In this document: piece by piece, positions 35,734-44,359 of the stretch | How positions within the stretch are numbered: position 1 is the stretch's first letter | Layout: every line of letters starts with the position of its first letter | Origin: JBBIJO01 sp037445895 | GTDB lineage: Bacteria; Bacteroidota; Ignavibacteria; Kapaibacteriales; UBA2268 | Direction: 5' to 3' | NCBI GenBank assembly: GCA_037445895.1 | Contig: JBBIJO010000002.1 | Span: forward strand, 219,308 to 283,307 | Length of the DNA: 64,000 bases | Notes under the pieces: model-generated | Told to the model about the DNA's origin: nothing | What the model saw: the letters and a program-made list of their open reading frames with translations, nothing else | Database searches by the model: none | Program-made: the position numbers and the translations under genes

Positions 35734-35807
35734 TTTTTCTACCTTCTTTATTTTCATTTTTGGTTTAAATGTTTAAATATATGTCAAACAATAATAAGGA
35801 GGTAAAA

Positions 35808-36251
35808 ATGGGAATCATCAGATTTGATCCTTTCCGAGGTTTCGAAAGCCTCGCTCGACGAATGAACGACTTTCTCGATGATTTCGAGAAAGGCTTAACG
35901 ATTGGCACAACCGAGTTTACTCCGCGAGTCGATATTTCCGAAGACGAAAAGAGCATTGTCGTCACCGTAGAAATTCCTGGAATCAGCAAGGAAGATGTTA
36001 AAGTTACAATCAACGACGACAACGTTCTTGTAATCAAAGGCGAAAAGAAACGCGAACACAAGACGGAAGACAAAGAGCGAAACTACATACGATTAGAACG
36101 TTCGTTCGGCTCGTTCCAACGTTCGTTTATGTTGCCCGATAATGTGAAAAAGGACAACGTCACAGCAAAGTTCGAAAATGGTGTTCTGACAATTTCTCTC
36201 GAAAAAGTGGAACCAGAACCGCCAAAACAAATCGAAATTTCTATTAACTAA
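35808..36251 (+). CDS. Hsp20/alpha-crystallin small heat-shock protein 1
   Basis: An ATP-independent holdase that binds unfolding proteins in the cytosol. The ATG at 35808 follows AAGGAGG (35797-35803), giving 147 residues; upstream in-frame codons are not needed. The alpha-crystallin domain (about 40-145) shows FTPRVDISEDEKSIVVTVEIPG, GISKEDVKVTI, GEKKREHK and RSFGSFQRSFMLP. The closing FENGVLTISLEKVEPE is followed by a short tail with an I-x-I-like ending (QIEISIN). It is followed by a second hsp20 and dnaK. Confidence 0.95.
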   Translation: MGIIRFDPFRGFESLARRMNDFLDDFEKGLTIGTTEFTPRVDISEDEKSIVVTVEIPGISKEDVKVTINDDNVLVIKGEKKREHKTEDKERNYIRLERSFGSFQRSFMLPDNVKKDNVTAKFENGVLTISLEKVEPEPPKQIEISIN

Positions 36252-36256
36252 AAATT

Positions 36257-36291
36257 GGTTCCTGCCTTCGGGCAGGAGCCTATAATTTTTT
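36257..36291 (+). terminator. Terminator or processing hairpin after first hsp20
   Basis: GGTTCCTGCC-TTCG-GGCAGGAGCC is a 10-bp stem with a stable TTCG tetraloop, followed by a TATAATTTTTT tail. It separates the two hsp20 genes and could allow partial read-through. Confidence 0.85.
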
Positions 36292-36316
36292 AAAACTAAA
36301 TAATATGGAGGAAAAA

Positions 36317-36757
36317 ATGAGAATAAGAGCAAGAATAAATCCGATGTGGGAAATGGGAAATTTGCTGAGCAATATTTCAAAAGCCTTGCAATCTACATAC
36401 GAATCGGTTGCGCCTGCAATTACGGATTTCAAACCTAACGTCGATATTTGGGAGAACGATTTCTACGTATTTTTTGAATTTGAACTTCCAGGATTAAAAA
36501 AAGAAGAAATCAATATTTCGATTAATGATAATCGCGAATTAATTGTTTCGGGCGAAAAGAAACGTAGAGTCGAAAACGAAAGGAATGTATGTTATTGTGG
36601 CGAGCGAAGGTTTGGAACTTTTACACGAGCGTTCCAATTGCCCGAAGAACTCAACACAAACAAAGTCAATGCGAAATTTGAAAATGGTATATTAACAATT
36701 TCTATCGAAAAATCTCGCATTCCCGAGCCAAAAGAAAAAGTTGTCGAAGTTCTTTAA
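36317..36757 (+). CDS. Hsp20/alpha-crystallin small heat-shock protein 2
   Basis: A second small heat-shock chaperone of 146 residues from the ATG at 36317, preceded by TGGAGGA. The alpha-crystallin domain carries FKPNVDIWENDFYVFFEFELPG, KKEEINISI, SGEKKRR, ERRFGTFTRAFQLPEE and FENGILTISIEK. It is clearly related to the neighbouring Hsp20 but divergent, especially in the N-terminal arm and the ERNVCYCGE insertion. The two probably arose by an old tandem duplication and may co-assemble. Confidence 0.95.
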   Translation: MRIRARINPMWEMGNLLSNISKALQSTYESVAPAITDFKPNVDIWENDFYVFFEFELPGLKKEEINISINDNRELIVSGEKKRRVENERNVCYCGERRFGTFTRAFQLPEELNTNKVNAKFENGILTISIEKSRIPEPKEKVVEVL

Positions 36758-36806
36758 TCGAGAAATATTTTGGAAAAAACACCGTCTAACATAGTTCTTT
36801 TAACAG

Positions 36807-36840
36807 CGATAGCGAAAGTGAGCAATCACTTTTGCTATCG
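36807..36840 (+). terminator. Terminator-like hairpin after second hsp20
   Basis: CGATAGCGAAAGTG and CACTTTTGCTATCG form a 14-bp stem with two G-T pairs, around a 6-base loop. It is followed by TGTGTTTGTT, a weak T tract. Confidence 0.65.
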
Positions 36841-36853
36841 TGTGTTTGTTAAT

Positions 36854-36896
36854 CCTTCTTTTAACGAAGCTGACAGTAGGTTTCGTTACAAGAAGG
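36854..36896 (+). promoter_or_regulatory. 15-bp inverted repeat in the dnaK leader
   Basis: CCTTCTTTTAACGAA pairs with TTCGTTACAAGAAGG at 14 of 15 positions around a 13-base loop, 43 bases before the dnaK ATG. It is not the CIRCE sequence (TTAGCACTC-N9-GAGTGCTAA). It may be an operator for another heat-shock repressor or an RNA hairpin controlling dnaK. Confidence 0.5.
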
Positions 36897-36939
36897 AAAG
36901 AATAATTAATTATGTTCAACATATAAAATAGGTTTAAAA

Positions 36940-38853
36940 ATGGGAAAAATTATAGGTATCGATTTGGGAACCACCAACTCGGTTGTCGCAGTAATGGAAG
37001 GGAACACACCTGTTGTTATTGCAAATAGCGAAGGAAGCCGAACGACGCCATCAATAGTTGCGTTTACGAAAAATGGTGAACGAATTGTTGGTCAAGCAGC
37101 TAAACGCCAAGCAGTAACAAACCCAACAAACACAGTCTATTCGATTAAGCGATTTATGGGACGTCGGCAGAACGAGGTTGAAGAAGAGCAAAAGATGGTT
37201 CCATATAAAGTTGTTCCTTCTCCCGATGGTAACTCTATTCGCGTAGATATTGGCGGGCGATTATACTCGCCTCCCGAAATTTCCGCAATGATTTTACAAA
37301 AGATGAAACAAACTGCCGAAGACTATCTTGGACAAAAAATTACCGATGCAGTTATTACAGTTCCTGCCTACTTCAACGATGCTCAACGCCAGGCAACAAA
37401 AGATGCTGGCGAGATTGCAGGGCTAAATGTTCGACGTATCATTAATGAACCAACCGCTGCTGCTTTAGCCTACGGACTAGATAAAAGAGGGCGTAACCTT
37501 ACGGTTGCTGTCTACGACCTTGGGGGCGGCACTTTCGACATTTCTATCCTAGAAATTGGAGAAGGAGTCTTCGAGGTTAAATCGACCAATGGCGATACAC
37601 ATCTCGGCGGCGACAACTTCGACCAACGACTAATTGACTACATTGCCGACGAGTTTATGAAACTCGAAGGTATTGATTTAAGAAAGGACGCAATGGCTTT
37701 GCAGCGTTTGCGCGAATCCGCAGAAAAGGCGAAAATCGAACTTTCGCAAATGCTTCAAACAGAAATTAATCTTCCATTTATTACAGCTACTGCCGATGGA
37801 CCTAAGCACTTAAATATGAATATCACACGTGCTAAGTTCGAAAGTCTGTGTATGGATTTATTCGAAAAATCGCTTGGTCCGGTCGAAAAAGCATTGAAAG
37901 ATGCAAAACTTACTCCATCGCAAATCGACGAAGTAATTCTTGTTGGCGGTTCAACAAGAATTCCAAAAATTCAGGAACTCGTTCGAAACTTCTTCGGCAA
38001 AGAACCTTCGAAAGGGGTAAACCCCGACGAAGTTGTTGCTGTTGGCGCTGCAATACAGGGAGCCGTACTTTCGGGTGAGGTCGAAGACATACTACTCCTC
38101 GATGTTACTCCATTAAGTCTCGGGGTTGAAACTCTCGGCGGCGTAATGACAGTGATGATACCAGCAAACACAACCATTCCTACCCGAAAGGCAGAAATCT
38201 TTTCGACTGCAACCGATAGCCAGACATCTGTGGAAATACACGTCCTGCAAGGCGAACGGCCAATGGCTCGCGATAATCGTTCACTTGGTAGATTTCATCT
38301 CGACGGTATCCCTCCGGCACCTCGCGGAGTTCCTCAAATAGAGGTTACTTTCGACATCGACGCAAACGGTATTCTTCACGTTTCGGCAAAGGATAAAGCT
38401 ACTGGCAAAGAACAGAACATCCGAATTGAGGCTTCGAGCGGTTTAAACAAAGAAGAAGTTGAAAGAATGAAGCGCGAAGCACAGGCTCACTCCGAAGAAG
38501 ACCGACGACGCAAAGAGGAAATCGATTTGAAAAACCAGGCAGATAACTTAGTCTATTCAACCGATAAACAATTGAAAGAACTCGCCGATAGGATTCCGTC
38601 CGAAGACAAAGTAAAAATTCAAGCTGCCCGGGACCGTTTGGATAAAGCAGTAAAAGAAAACAACTTTGCAGAGATGCGTTCCGCAATCGATGCTTTGAAT
38701 CAAGTATGGAGCGAAGTTTCTACTCGTATGTATCAACAAACTGGTGCTTCACAATCCCAAACCGCGGAAACACATTCTCCGAGCGATAAAGGCAAGGACC
38801 AAAGCAAATCGAATGTCGAAGAAGCCGACTATACAGTTGTGGACGATAAATAA
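36940..38853 (+). CDS. dnaK: Molecular chaperone DnaK (Hsp70)
   Basis: ATP-driven cytosolic chaperone. The 637-residue protein has the full Hsp70 set: IIGIDLGTTNSVVAVMEG, AVITVPAYFNDAQRQATKDAG, VYDLGGGTFDISIL, the linker-region DVTPLSLGVETLGGV and the substrate-binding domain. The helical lid is followed by an acidic tail ending EEADYTVVDDK. Length matches bacterial DnaK. grpE and dnaJ are not adjacent; instead two Hsp20 genes lie upstream. A hairpin terminator follows. Confidence 0.99.
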   Translation: MGKIIGIDLGTTNSVVAVMEGNTPVVIANSEGSRTTPSIVAFTKNGERIVGQAAKRQAVTNPTNTVYSIKRFMGRRQNEVEEEQKMVPYKVVPSPDGNSIRVDIGGRLYSPPEISAMILQKMKQTAEDYLGQKITDAVITVPAYFNDAQRQATKDAGEIAGLNVRRIINEPTAAALAYGLDKRGRNLTVAVYDLGGGTFDISILEIGEGVFEVKSTNGDTHLGGDNFDQRLIDYIADEFMKLEGIDLRKDAMALQRLRESAEKAKIELSQMLQTEINLPFITATADGPKHLNMNITRAKFESLCMDLFEKSLGPVEKALKDAKLTPSQIDEVILVGGSTRIPKIQELVRNFFGKEPSKGVNPDEVVAVGAAIQGAVLSGEVEDILLLDVTPLSLGVETLGGVMTVMIPANTTIPTRKAEIFSTATDSQTSVEIHVLQGERPMARDNRSLGRFHLDGIPPAPRGVPQIEVTFDIDANGILHVSAKDKATGKEQNIRIEASSGLNKEEVERMKREAQAHSEEDRRRKEEIDLKNQADNLVYSTDKQLKELADRIPSEDKVKIQAARDRLDKAVKENNFAEMRSAIDALNQVWSEVSTRMYQQTGASQSQTAETHSPSDKGKDQSKSNVEEADYTVVDDK

Positions 38854-38881
38854 CTTTTAGAAAACATTTCGTTTAAGAATC

Positions 38882-38913
38882 GAAAAGGTGGGAGCAATTC
38901 CACCTTTTCTTTT
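38882..38913 (+). terminator. Rho-independent terminator after dnaK
   Basis: GAAAAGGTGG and CCACCTTTTC form a 10-bp stem around an 8-base loop, followed by TTTT. Confidence 0.88.
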
Positions 38914-39062
38914 CCGACAAGGCTAATGTCCTTTTCACAAAAATCTATGTAGAACCAGTGTGTGGATTGCTAAAAAGCAGAGGACGAAAGCATAAAAACA
39001 TTCCCAACAAAATAAGGAGTCTGTTATTGGTCCATTGTGATTCACAATTGGTCGCAGCGACA

Positions 39063-41324
39063 TCAAAATGCATACCCTAAACGAATATGGAACACTATTC
39101 CTTCGAAGGCTTTCTTTTCTTTATTCGGATCGTAAACTGGAAATCCAAAATCAACAAATAAAGGACCCGCCGGTGTGATGAAACCAATACCAAAGCCTAC
39201 TGCAGCAGCTAGTCCTTTCAAATAATCAGCTAAATCATATTTGGTAATATAATCTCCTTTTTCGTCGAGAACTAACCATTGGAAAGCATTTCCCACATCG
39301 AAAAAGGTTGTCAAAGTTAGGTTTTCGATTATGTTGGCTAATGGTTTACCCATATATGATGGTTTGCCTAATCGGAAGCGAAGTTCAACACTCGATTCGA
39401 AAATTGAAGCATTACCAACAAAATTGCGAAGGAAACTATTTACTGCTTCGGAACGCGAGGTGTCGCTTCGAGTTCCTTTGTAGTAACGAAGCTGACGCGA
39501 TGGCCAGCCGCGAACACTATTTGCTCCACCTGCGAAAAATTGCCTCTCGAAAGGAACTATGCTCGTTCCTTTGTTACGCCAAAAAATATTACCTGCACGG
39601 ATTTTTGTAGCCAAAACAGTAAATTTACCAAAATTCCTAAACCAAAGATATGTAAGACTAATCCGATGAAATTGAGAAACACCAAGGAATAAATCTCCAT
39701 CGAAGCTCAAATTAAATAATATACCTTTTCGTGGTAGCAAAGGGTTGTCGCGAGTATCTCCAGATAAATTCACACCGAAGAGCGCCGAAGTCAAAGGAAG
39801 TTTATTCTTTTGAAGATATTTATCGAGATTATCGAATATTGAAATTGCTTCGTAAATCCGAATTGTATCCTCTTCTGTTTTTGCATCTTGAAGGAAGTCA
39901 TTCGCGACTTCGGAATAGTTCAATGGCACTTGACGTTCGAAAAAAAAGTCAATATCCATAAAATTAAAGAATGTCCACGATGGCAACTTCGTCGAAAATC
40001 GAACGGGAAAACTAAAAGTGAACAATTTCAACAGGTTGTAAACCTTTCTATATGAAAAAAGAATTTGTCCAGAAAGTGCAACTCTTGAATTCCCTATAAT
40101 CCAAAGAACTGGCTGGTTAAAAATAATACCACTTTGAAGTTCGTATTCTAGTTGTTTTTTTTCGACAAGCCATCGGCTTACGTCAACTGCCGAAACGCGA
40201 GCAAATAAGTTGACCGACTGAGCACCTCCGAATATGTTTCTGTGTGAATATTGAGCATCGAGACCAATATTGATAGCCTTTTCAACAGTAGTTCTATTCG
40301 TAAAAAGACCAATACCATAATCTTGTTGATTGCGATACCGTAGAAACACAGCAAGATTTATAGTTGTATCATTAAATGGTGCGAATTCGCTCGATGTGTC
40401 TATTCTCACAAGTTCAAAAGTGCCAAGAGAGTTTAGATTAATTTCCGAGGAGAACACTTTTTTTAGGCTGTAAACATCCCCTGGCTTTAAATCTAATTGA
40501 TTGAATTTTATGTTGTAACCGACTCTTTTTTGGTTATCTACGCTATCGACAAAACTAATCTTGCCGATTCTTTGCTGTTTACCTGTAAAGAATCGGACCC
40601 AGATGCTATCGACCTTCCTAACAGTGTCGAGAACAACTAATGGTGTCTGAAATTCAGCATAAAAATAGCCATTTTCGCGGAGTAGCAAACGTATCTGATT
40701 TAGTTCTTGGGCAAGATTAAGCTCGTTAAATGGATTGCCAATTTTTGTAATCCACATTGAGTTTATTTTTGTAAGAAGTTCCAATTGTAATGAATCCAAT
40801 CCATCAACTTTGAAAAAGTCGATTAAATATTGAGGTCCCTCTTCAATTGAAAACTCTAATACATTCCCTGTCCTTTTTCGATTAGGATAGAAATTGTAAC
40901 TAACCTTTGCTTCGTGGAAACCATTTTGATAATAATAGTGGGCTATATTTAGCCTATCGGTTTCCAACCGAGTTTCGTCGTAGAAATAAACTTCTTCACC
41001 CATTGAAAGGATGATATTATGTAAAGAAGTTTTTAAAAGTGGGGGGGCAGAACGGTTTTTGTTAACATTGACAAAGTAATAGTAAAGAATTTTGTGGAAA
41101 ACGCTTTTCGCGGTAGCCTTCGAGAAGACGATATTCAAAAGTGTTCCCGTTGGAATCGAATAGTTACCAACTACAACTATTTCGTTGATTTCGAAAAGAT
41201 TGGGATTGTATTGGGAAGGAACTAAATTGTTTGTTAAACGATTTTTTTGTGCAAAAATCGAAGGAAATGCAAAAACTATGAATGAAAAAAATAAAACAAT
41301 AGAAAACCGCCAAACCAATTTCAT
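39063..41324 (-). CDS. BamA/TamA-like outer-membrane assembly protein (Omp85 family)
   Basis: A 753-residue outer-membrane protein with a signal peptide (VLFFSFIVFAFPSIFAQ). POTRA-like repeats occupy roughly the first 330 residues (LFEINEIVVVGNYSIPTGTLLNIV; QYLIDFFKVDGLDSLQ; KISFVDSVDNQKRVG). A 16-strand-type barrel follows. Omp85 signs include SGDTRDNPLLPRKGILFN, FFAGGANSVRGWPSR and the C-terminal GIGFITPAGPLFVDFGFP, with a terminal Phe (LGYAF). Members insert or translocate outer-membrane proteins. Whether this is the main BamA or a TamA-like paralogue cannot be told here; the absence of skp/lpx neighbours favours a paralogue. Confidence 0.88.
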   Translation of the reverse strand: MKLVWRFSIVLFFSFIVFAFPSIFAQKNRLTNNLVPSQYNPNLFEINEIVVVGNYSIPTGTLLNIVFSKATAKSVFHKILYYYFVNVNKNRSAPPLLKTSLHNIILSMGEEVYFYDETRLETDRLNIAHYYYQNGFHEAKVSYNFYPNRKRTGNVLEFSIEEGPQYLIDFFKVDGLDSLQLELLTKINSMWITKIGNPFNELNLAQELNQIRLLLRENGYFYAEFQTPLVVLDTVRKVDSIWVRFFTGKQQRIGKISFVDSVDNQKRVGYNIKFNQLDLKPGDVYSLKKVFSSEINLNSLGTFELVRIDTSSEFAPFNDTTINLAVFLRYRNQQDYGIGLFTNRTTVEKAINIGLDAQYSHRNIFGGAQSVNLFARVSAVDVSRWLVEKKQLEYELQSGIIFNQPVLWIIGNSRVALSGQILFSYRKVYNLLKLFTFSFPVRFSTKLPSWTFFNFMDIDFFFERQVPLNYSEVANDFLQDAKTEEDTIRIYEAISIFDNLDKYLQKNKLPLTSALFGVNLSGDTRDNPLLPRKGILFNLSFDGDLFLGVSQFHRISLTYLWFRNFGKFTVLATKIRAGNIFWRNKGTSIVPFERQFFAGGANSVRGWPSRQLRYYKGTRSDTSRSEAVNSFLRNFVGNASIFESSVELRFRLGKPSYMGKPLANIIENLTLTTFFDVGNAFQWLVLDEKGDYITKYDLADYLKGLAAAVGFGIGFITPAGPLFVDFGFPVYDPNKEKKAFEGIVFHIRLGYAF

Positions 41325-41360
41325 TTAAAATTACAAATTCTCGAAATACAAAATAAAGAA

Positions 41361-41396
41361 AGACTGCCAGAAAAAGCAAATTTCCAATGGCAGTCT
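41361..41396 (-). terminator. Terminator after DUF2795 gene
   Basis: AGACTGCCA and TGGCAGTCT form a 9-bp stem. On the minus strand the hairpin is followed by TTCTTTATTTTG, so it acts for the DUF2795 gene ending at 41409. Confidence 0.8.
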
Positions 41397-41408
41397 ATTA
41401 TTTTGTAA

Positions 41409-41645
41409 TTAGGCGTATTGTTCTTCTTCGTCGTCGTTGTAAAAATAATCTTCGCTTAAATCCTCGTATTCGGGCCAAAGGTCTTCGATTCCTTCGATTA
41501 TGATTTCGGTATCTTCGATTTCCATAAGATTATCTATAACTTGCTGCGGACAACCGGTCCGGTTTGCATAATCAATTAGTTCTTCTTTCGTTGCCGGGAA
41601 TGGGGCATCTTCGAGATAAGCAGCAAGCTCAGGTGTCCAAAACAT
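41409..41645 (-). CDS. Small acidic DUF2795-type protein
   Basis: The ATG at 41645 has GGAGGGG 3 bases upstream, giving 78 residues. The centre (FPATKEELIDYANRTGCPQQVIDNL) has the helix-turn pattern of DUF2795 proteins, and the tail is strongly acidic (NDDEEEQYA). Function is unknown; small size and charge fit a regulatory or binding role. It lies 97 bases after the DUF4397-like gene on the same strand and has its own terminator. Confidence 0.75.
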   Translation of the reverse strand: MFWTPELAAYLEDAPFPATKEELIDYANRTGCPQQVIDNLMEIEDTEIIIEGIEDLWPEYEDLSEDYFYNDDEEEQYA

Positions 41646-41754
41646 AATCCCCTCCAATAATTTTTACTAACTTCATATTCTTTACAAAAATTTTATCCAT
41701 TGTTCAATCGAAAAATTTTAAATATTATTTTAATGTTTAAGTAAAATTTTTAGG

Positions 41755-42498
41755 TCATTTTTCAAAAATTTTGTCGAAATCGTGCCGAACCACAATAAGG
41801 TTCGAGCCATTTGCTTGGACACCCGATTGGTAATACCCCCTGAAAATAATTGTATAACCTTTGCCGGGAGTTAAAGGAAAATTTAGAAGTGTTTTGATTG
41901 TGGAATCATTCCCAGGATTTTTAATTGAAATTGTGTAGTTTCCGGGATATGTAGTAAAAAATTTTGAAAACGAGCGGAAACCCAAACCAAGTGGGATTGT
42001 GTAATCGGCTTTCAACTCGAATAAAAGAGTTGTTGGGGCATCGGGCGAAATATTGACGAATCGGAAATACGAATTTGTTCTACTATAATCACCAATGGTA
42101 TCGTAGAGCAGTAGTGCTTGCACCCGTTCTTGGTTTTTTGTTTTTAAAGGATAGAGCAAAAATGTGTAGGATTTGCCCCGCGATAAACTTGCCAATCCAT
42201 TGAAAAGGACTGAATCGTTACGAATTGAAACATAAAAATTAATAACACCAGGCGGAACATTGAAATACTCGTATCCTTCTTCCAAATCGTAATTCAATGC
42301 AGTATGTAAATTATAATCACCAGCGTCGATACGAACTTTATCGAGTTGTGGGATACCATTGACACACAACACTTTGGCATATTCCGATGGTGAAATCTCT
42401 TTTTCGGTATCTAATCCAGGAACACATTGACAAGCTATAATACCGCCAATAATCAACAGAATTAAAATTATATATTTCAGGTTAAATATATTCAACAT
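41755..42498 (-). CDS. DUF4397-like lipoprotein
   Basis: A 247-residue lipoprotein. The signal peptide (IILILLIIGGIIAC) ends at a Cys within a lipobox-like IIAC. The mature part is beta-rich in two similar halves (VLCVNGIPQLDKVRIDAG ... YFNVPPGVINFYV; YFRFVNISPDAPTTLLFE ... FTTYPGNYTISI). This is the pattern of DUF4397 proteins with two Ig-like units. It is the last gene of the ECF sigma-factor unit, 13 bases after the anti-sigma-like gene. A ligand- or stress-sensing role at the envelope is inference. Confidence 0.75.
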   Translation of the reverse strand: MLNIFNLKYIILILLIIGGIIACQCVPGLDTEKEISPSEYAKVLCVNGIPQLDKVRIDAGDYNLHTALNYDLEEGYEYFNVPPGVINFYVSIRNDSVLFNGLASLSRGKSYTFLLYPLKTKNQERVQALLLYDTIGDYSRTNSYFRFVNISPDAPTTLLFELKADYTIPLGLGFRSFSKFFTTYPGNYTISIKNPGNDSTIKTLLNFPLTPGKGYTIIFRGYYQSGVQANGSNLIVVRHDFDKIFEK

Positions 42499-42511
42499 TT
42501 TTCCCTCTTTG

Positions 42512-43768
42512 TTAGTATCGAACGCTAACTCCGTAAGTTAAACCATTCTTTTGTGTGGTGTAGTAATTATTTTGAACTTTATATAGTAAATAACTCGATT
42601 CCCAACCAAGAATGAGCGAAACTCGACGATCTGGAGAATATTGTAATCCAACCATACCACGAGCAAGTGGACCAACAGTTGTCGTTCCAAGGAAAATTTG
42701 TGCAAAAGGACGGAGCGTCTCTATTTTAAACAAATTTGCAATCGATTGTTTAAACACCAAGCCATACCAAAAAAGTAGAGGATTTTGCTTCTGGTATTTT
42801 GTTTCGCCGTAAGCAGTTAAAACAAAGCTTTGAGGAAATTTCTCTTGCCCAATTTCGAGCCCGATAGCAGTGTTGTCTCCAATATAATAGCTTAAACCGA
42901 TAGCTGAATTATTCAAGACGGTATTTTCGCTTTGGTTTAGTTTAACCTCTGGTATCGACTTCATCGAAAAACCACGAGCGGTAAGCGAGAGTTTGCCAAG
43001 GTTTTCGGTCAAAAAATGTGTAAAATCGCTACTTTGGTTCGGAAAATACAAACTTTCGTTATTTGTATGAAGTTCGGGAAACCTTGTTTCGCGCTGCAAA
43101 ATATAGTTATTTTGTAGATGTGTTTCGGAAAGTGTCAGCAAGTTCTGGGAATTTAAATCGCTGTTGTTTGATTTCGCAATCGTATTATTTGGAAACTGAT
43201 TACGATATTCTGCAAGATATTTATCCAATGCATTTTTGAATGCGCTTTGAATAATTTGAGCAACTCCTTCCCGAGAAATTTCAAGGTTAGTTTCTCGATT
43301 CGACTCAATAGGTATTGCTTGCGATTCATCAGCAAATATGTAAGGAAACGGCTCATATTGTTTGGTTTGGATAAAATTTTTCTCGGGTGACCCACCGAAA
43401 GGCAACAAAAGCCACAACAGAAGGAAAGTTAAGCCAGAAGCAACAATACTGGAAAAAACATTCGAAAAATGCTTTGCAATAAATTGCTTGGTATTATTAA
43501 AAGCGGCGACTATTTTACCCCCCGAAGACCCCGGAACATAACCTGAGTTTGGAATCTTGAAATTCACCGACGAGAAAATGTAGTTTGTACTTTCCACCGG
43601 AGGTACAATTTTGAAGTAATCCCTTTGGATGAGCAAGTGGAACTTTATTTGTTGGTCGAAAAGTTCCCTCAATTCTGGATTTTTCGAAAGTTCAGCAAAC
43701 AACAAATCTTGTTCGACAGAACTTAGTTCTCCCTCCAGATACAAATCAATTAATTTTGGATAATCCAT
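42512..43768 (-). CDS. Anti-sigma-like transmembrane protein with outer-membrane-barrel-like C terminus
   Basis: A 418-residue protein. Residues 1-100 are cytoplasmic and resemble anti-sigma N termini of this phylum (DLYLEGELSSVEQDLLFAEL, a counted-helix layout), with no zinc-binding HxxxCxxC motif. One membrane segment lies at 104-125 (IVASGLTFLLLWLLLPFGG). A polar periplasmic linker follows (about 130-265). The last ~150 residues are alternating beta strands with aromatic ends, finishing in Tyr (GLTYGVSVRY) like an outer-membrane barrel. It directly follows an ECF sigma gene (18 bases), so it probably holds that factor inactive. The C-terminal fold is inferred from strand pattern. Confidence 0.75.
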   Translation of the reverse strand: MDYPKLIDLYLEGELSSVEQDLLFAELSKNPELRELFDQQIKFHLLIQRDYFKIVPPVESTNYIFSSVNFKIPNSGYVPGSSGGKIVAAFNNTKQFIAKHFSNVFSSIVASGLTFLLLWLLLPFGGSPEKNFIQTKQYEPFPYIFADESQAIPIESNRETNLEISREGVAQIIQSAFKNALDKYLAEYRNQFPNNTIAKSNNSDLNSQNLLTLSETHLQNNYILQRETRFPELHTNNESLYFPNQSSDFTHFLTENLGKLSLTARGFSMKSIPEVKLNQSENTVLNNSAIGLSYYIGDNTAIGLEIGQEKFPQSFVLTAYGETKYQKQNPLLFWYGLVFKQSIANLFKIETLRPFAQIFLGTTTVGPLARGMVGLQYSPDRRVSLILGWESSYLLYKVQNNYYTTQKNGLTYGVSVRY

Positions 43769-43786
43769 AATACAATTTAACCCTAT

Positions 43787-44356
43787 TTAATACATATTTT
43801 TCAACATAGGTTCAAGAACTTTTCTCAATTTTTCTTTTGCTCTATAGTATTTGTTTTTAACCGAAGCAAGCGAAGTTCCTGTAATATAAGCAATATCAAC
43901 GAATGTAATGCCTTGGTAATGATGGAGAACGAAAATTTCTCGGACGTCTAAATCTAATATTTCCAGTGCTTTGGATATAATTTCTGTAAGATATTCATTA
44001 TCGGTATTTTCGAATACTTCATTTGTAAGTGGGATCTTATCTATATTTATCATTTCTTTCTTATCTCTTATACGATTAATACAGAGGTTTCGGGCAATTT
44101 TAATTAGAAATAAAAGAATATTATCGACTCTATGTTGTTGTTTGGAATAATTAAAGAATTTCAAAAAAGTTTCTTGGAAAATATCTTTAGAATCGTTTAT
44201 ATTTCCTACGATACGGATTATATAGGCAAACAATTGTTTATTATAACGATTATAAATTTCGGTGAAGGCACGTTCGGCAACGGTGTGAGATTCTTTGAGT
44301 GCTGCGAAAAGTTCCACATCAGTCCATTTATTTATGTCGTGTAGTGAACGGCTCAT
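43787..44356 (-). CDS. ECF-type RNA polymerase sigma factor
   Basis: A 189-residue extracytoplasmic-function sigma-70 factor. Region 2 is visible (AERAFTEIYNRYNKQLFAYIIRI, DSKDIFQETFLKFF), followed by RIARNLCINRIRDKK-like residues. Region 4 has LDLDVREIFVLHHYQGITFVDIAYITGTS and VKNKYYRAKEKLRK. It is 3 bases after a propeller lipoprotein gene and 18 before the anti-sigma-like gene, so the partners are made together. Its targets are unknown; ECF factors often control their own operon. Confidence 0.93.
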   Translation of the reverse strand: MSRSLHDINKWTDVELFAALKESHTVAERAFTEIYNRYNKQLFAYIIRIVGNINDSKDIFQETFLKFFNYSKQQHRVDNILLFLIKIARNLCINRIRDKKEMINIDKIPLTNEVFENTDNEYLTEIISKALEILDLDVREIFVLHHYQGITFVDIAYITGTSLASVKNKYYRAKEKLRKVLEPMLKNMY

Positions 44357-44359
44357 AAC

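Larger units (their letters stand above)
35446..35807. other. Intergenic region between pepD terminator and hsp20
   Basis: No convincing gene. It is AT-rich and holds the repeated TTTTGGCATAT-like motifs and the sigma-54-like site listed separately, plus the inverted repeat ATGCC-AAAAC-GGCAT at 35637-35651. An 88-codon minus-strand frame here overlaps these motifs, has no ribosome site and resembles no family. Confidence 0.6.

Noticed and set aside
35491..35757. 88-codon minus-strand frame between pepD and hsp20
   Set aside because: No ribosome site, no family resemblance, basic low-complexity composition, and it overlaps the repeated motifs that look regulatory.
36758..36939. CIRCE element before dnaK
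   Set aside because: TTAGCACTC-N9-GAGTGCTAA is not present; the inverted repeat found there has a different sequence.
39020..39062. Small inverted repeat TTGTGATTCACAA near the BamA-like gene end
   Set aside because: Only six pairs and no T tract in the relevant direction; not strong enough to call a terminator.
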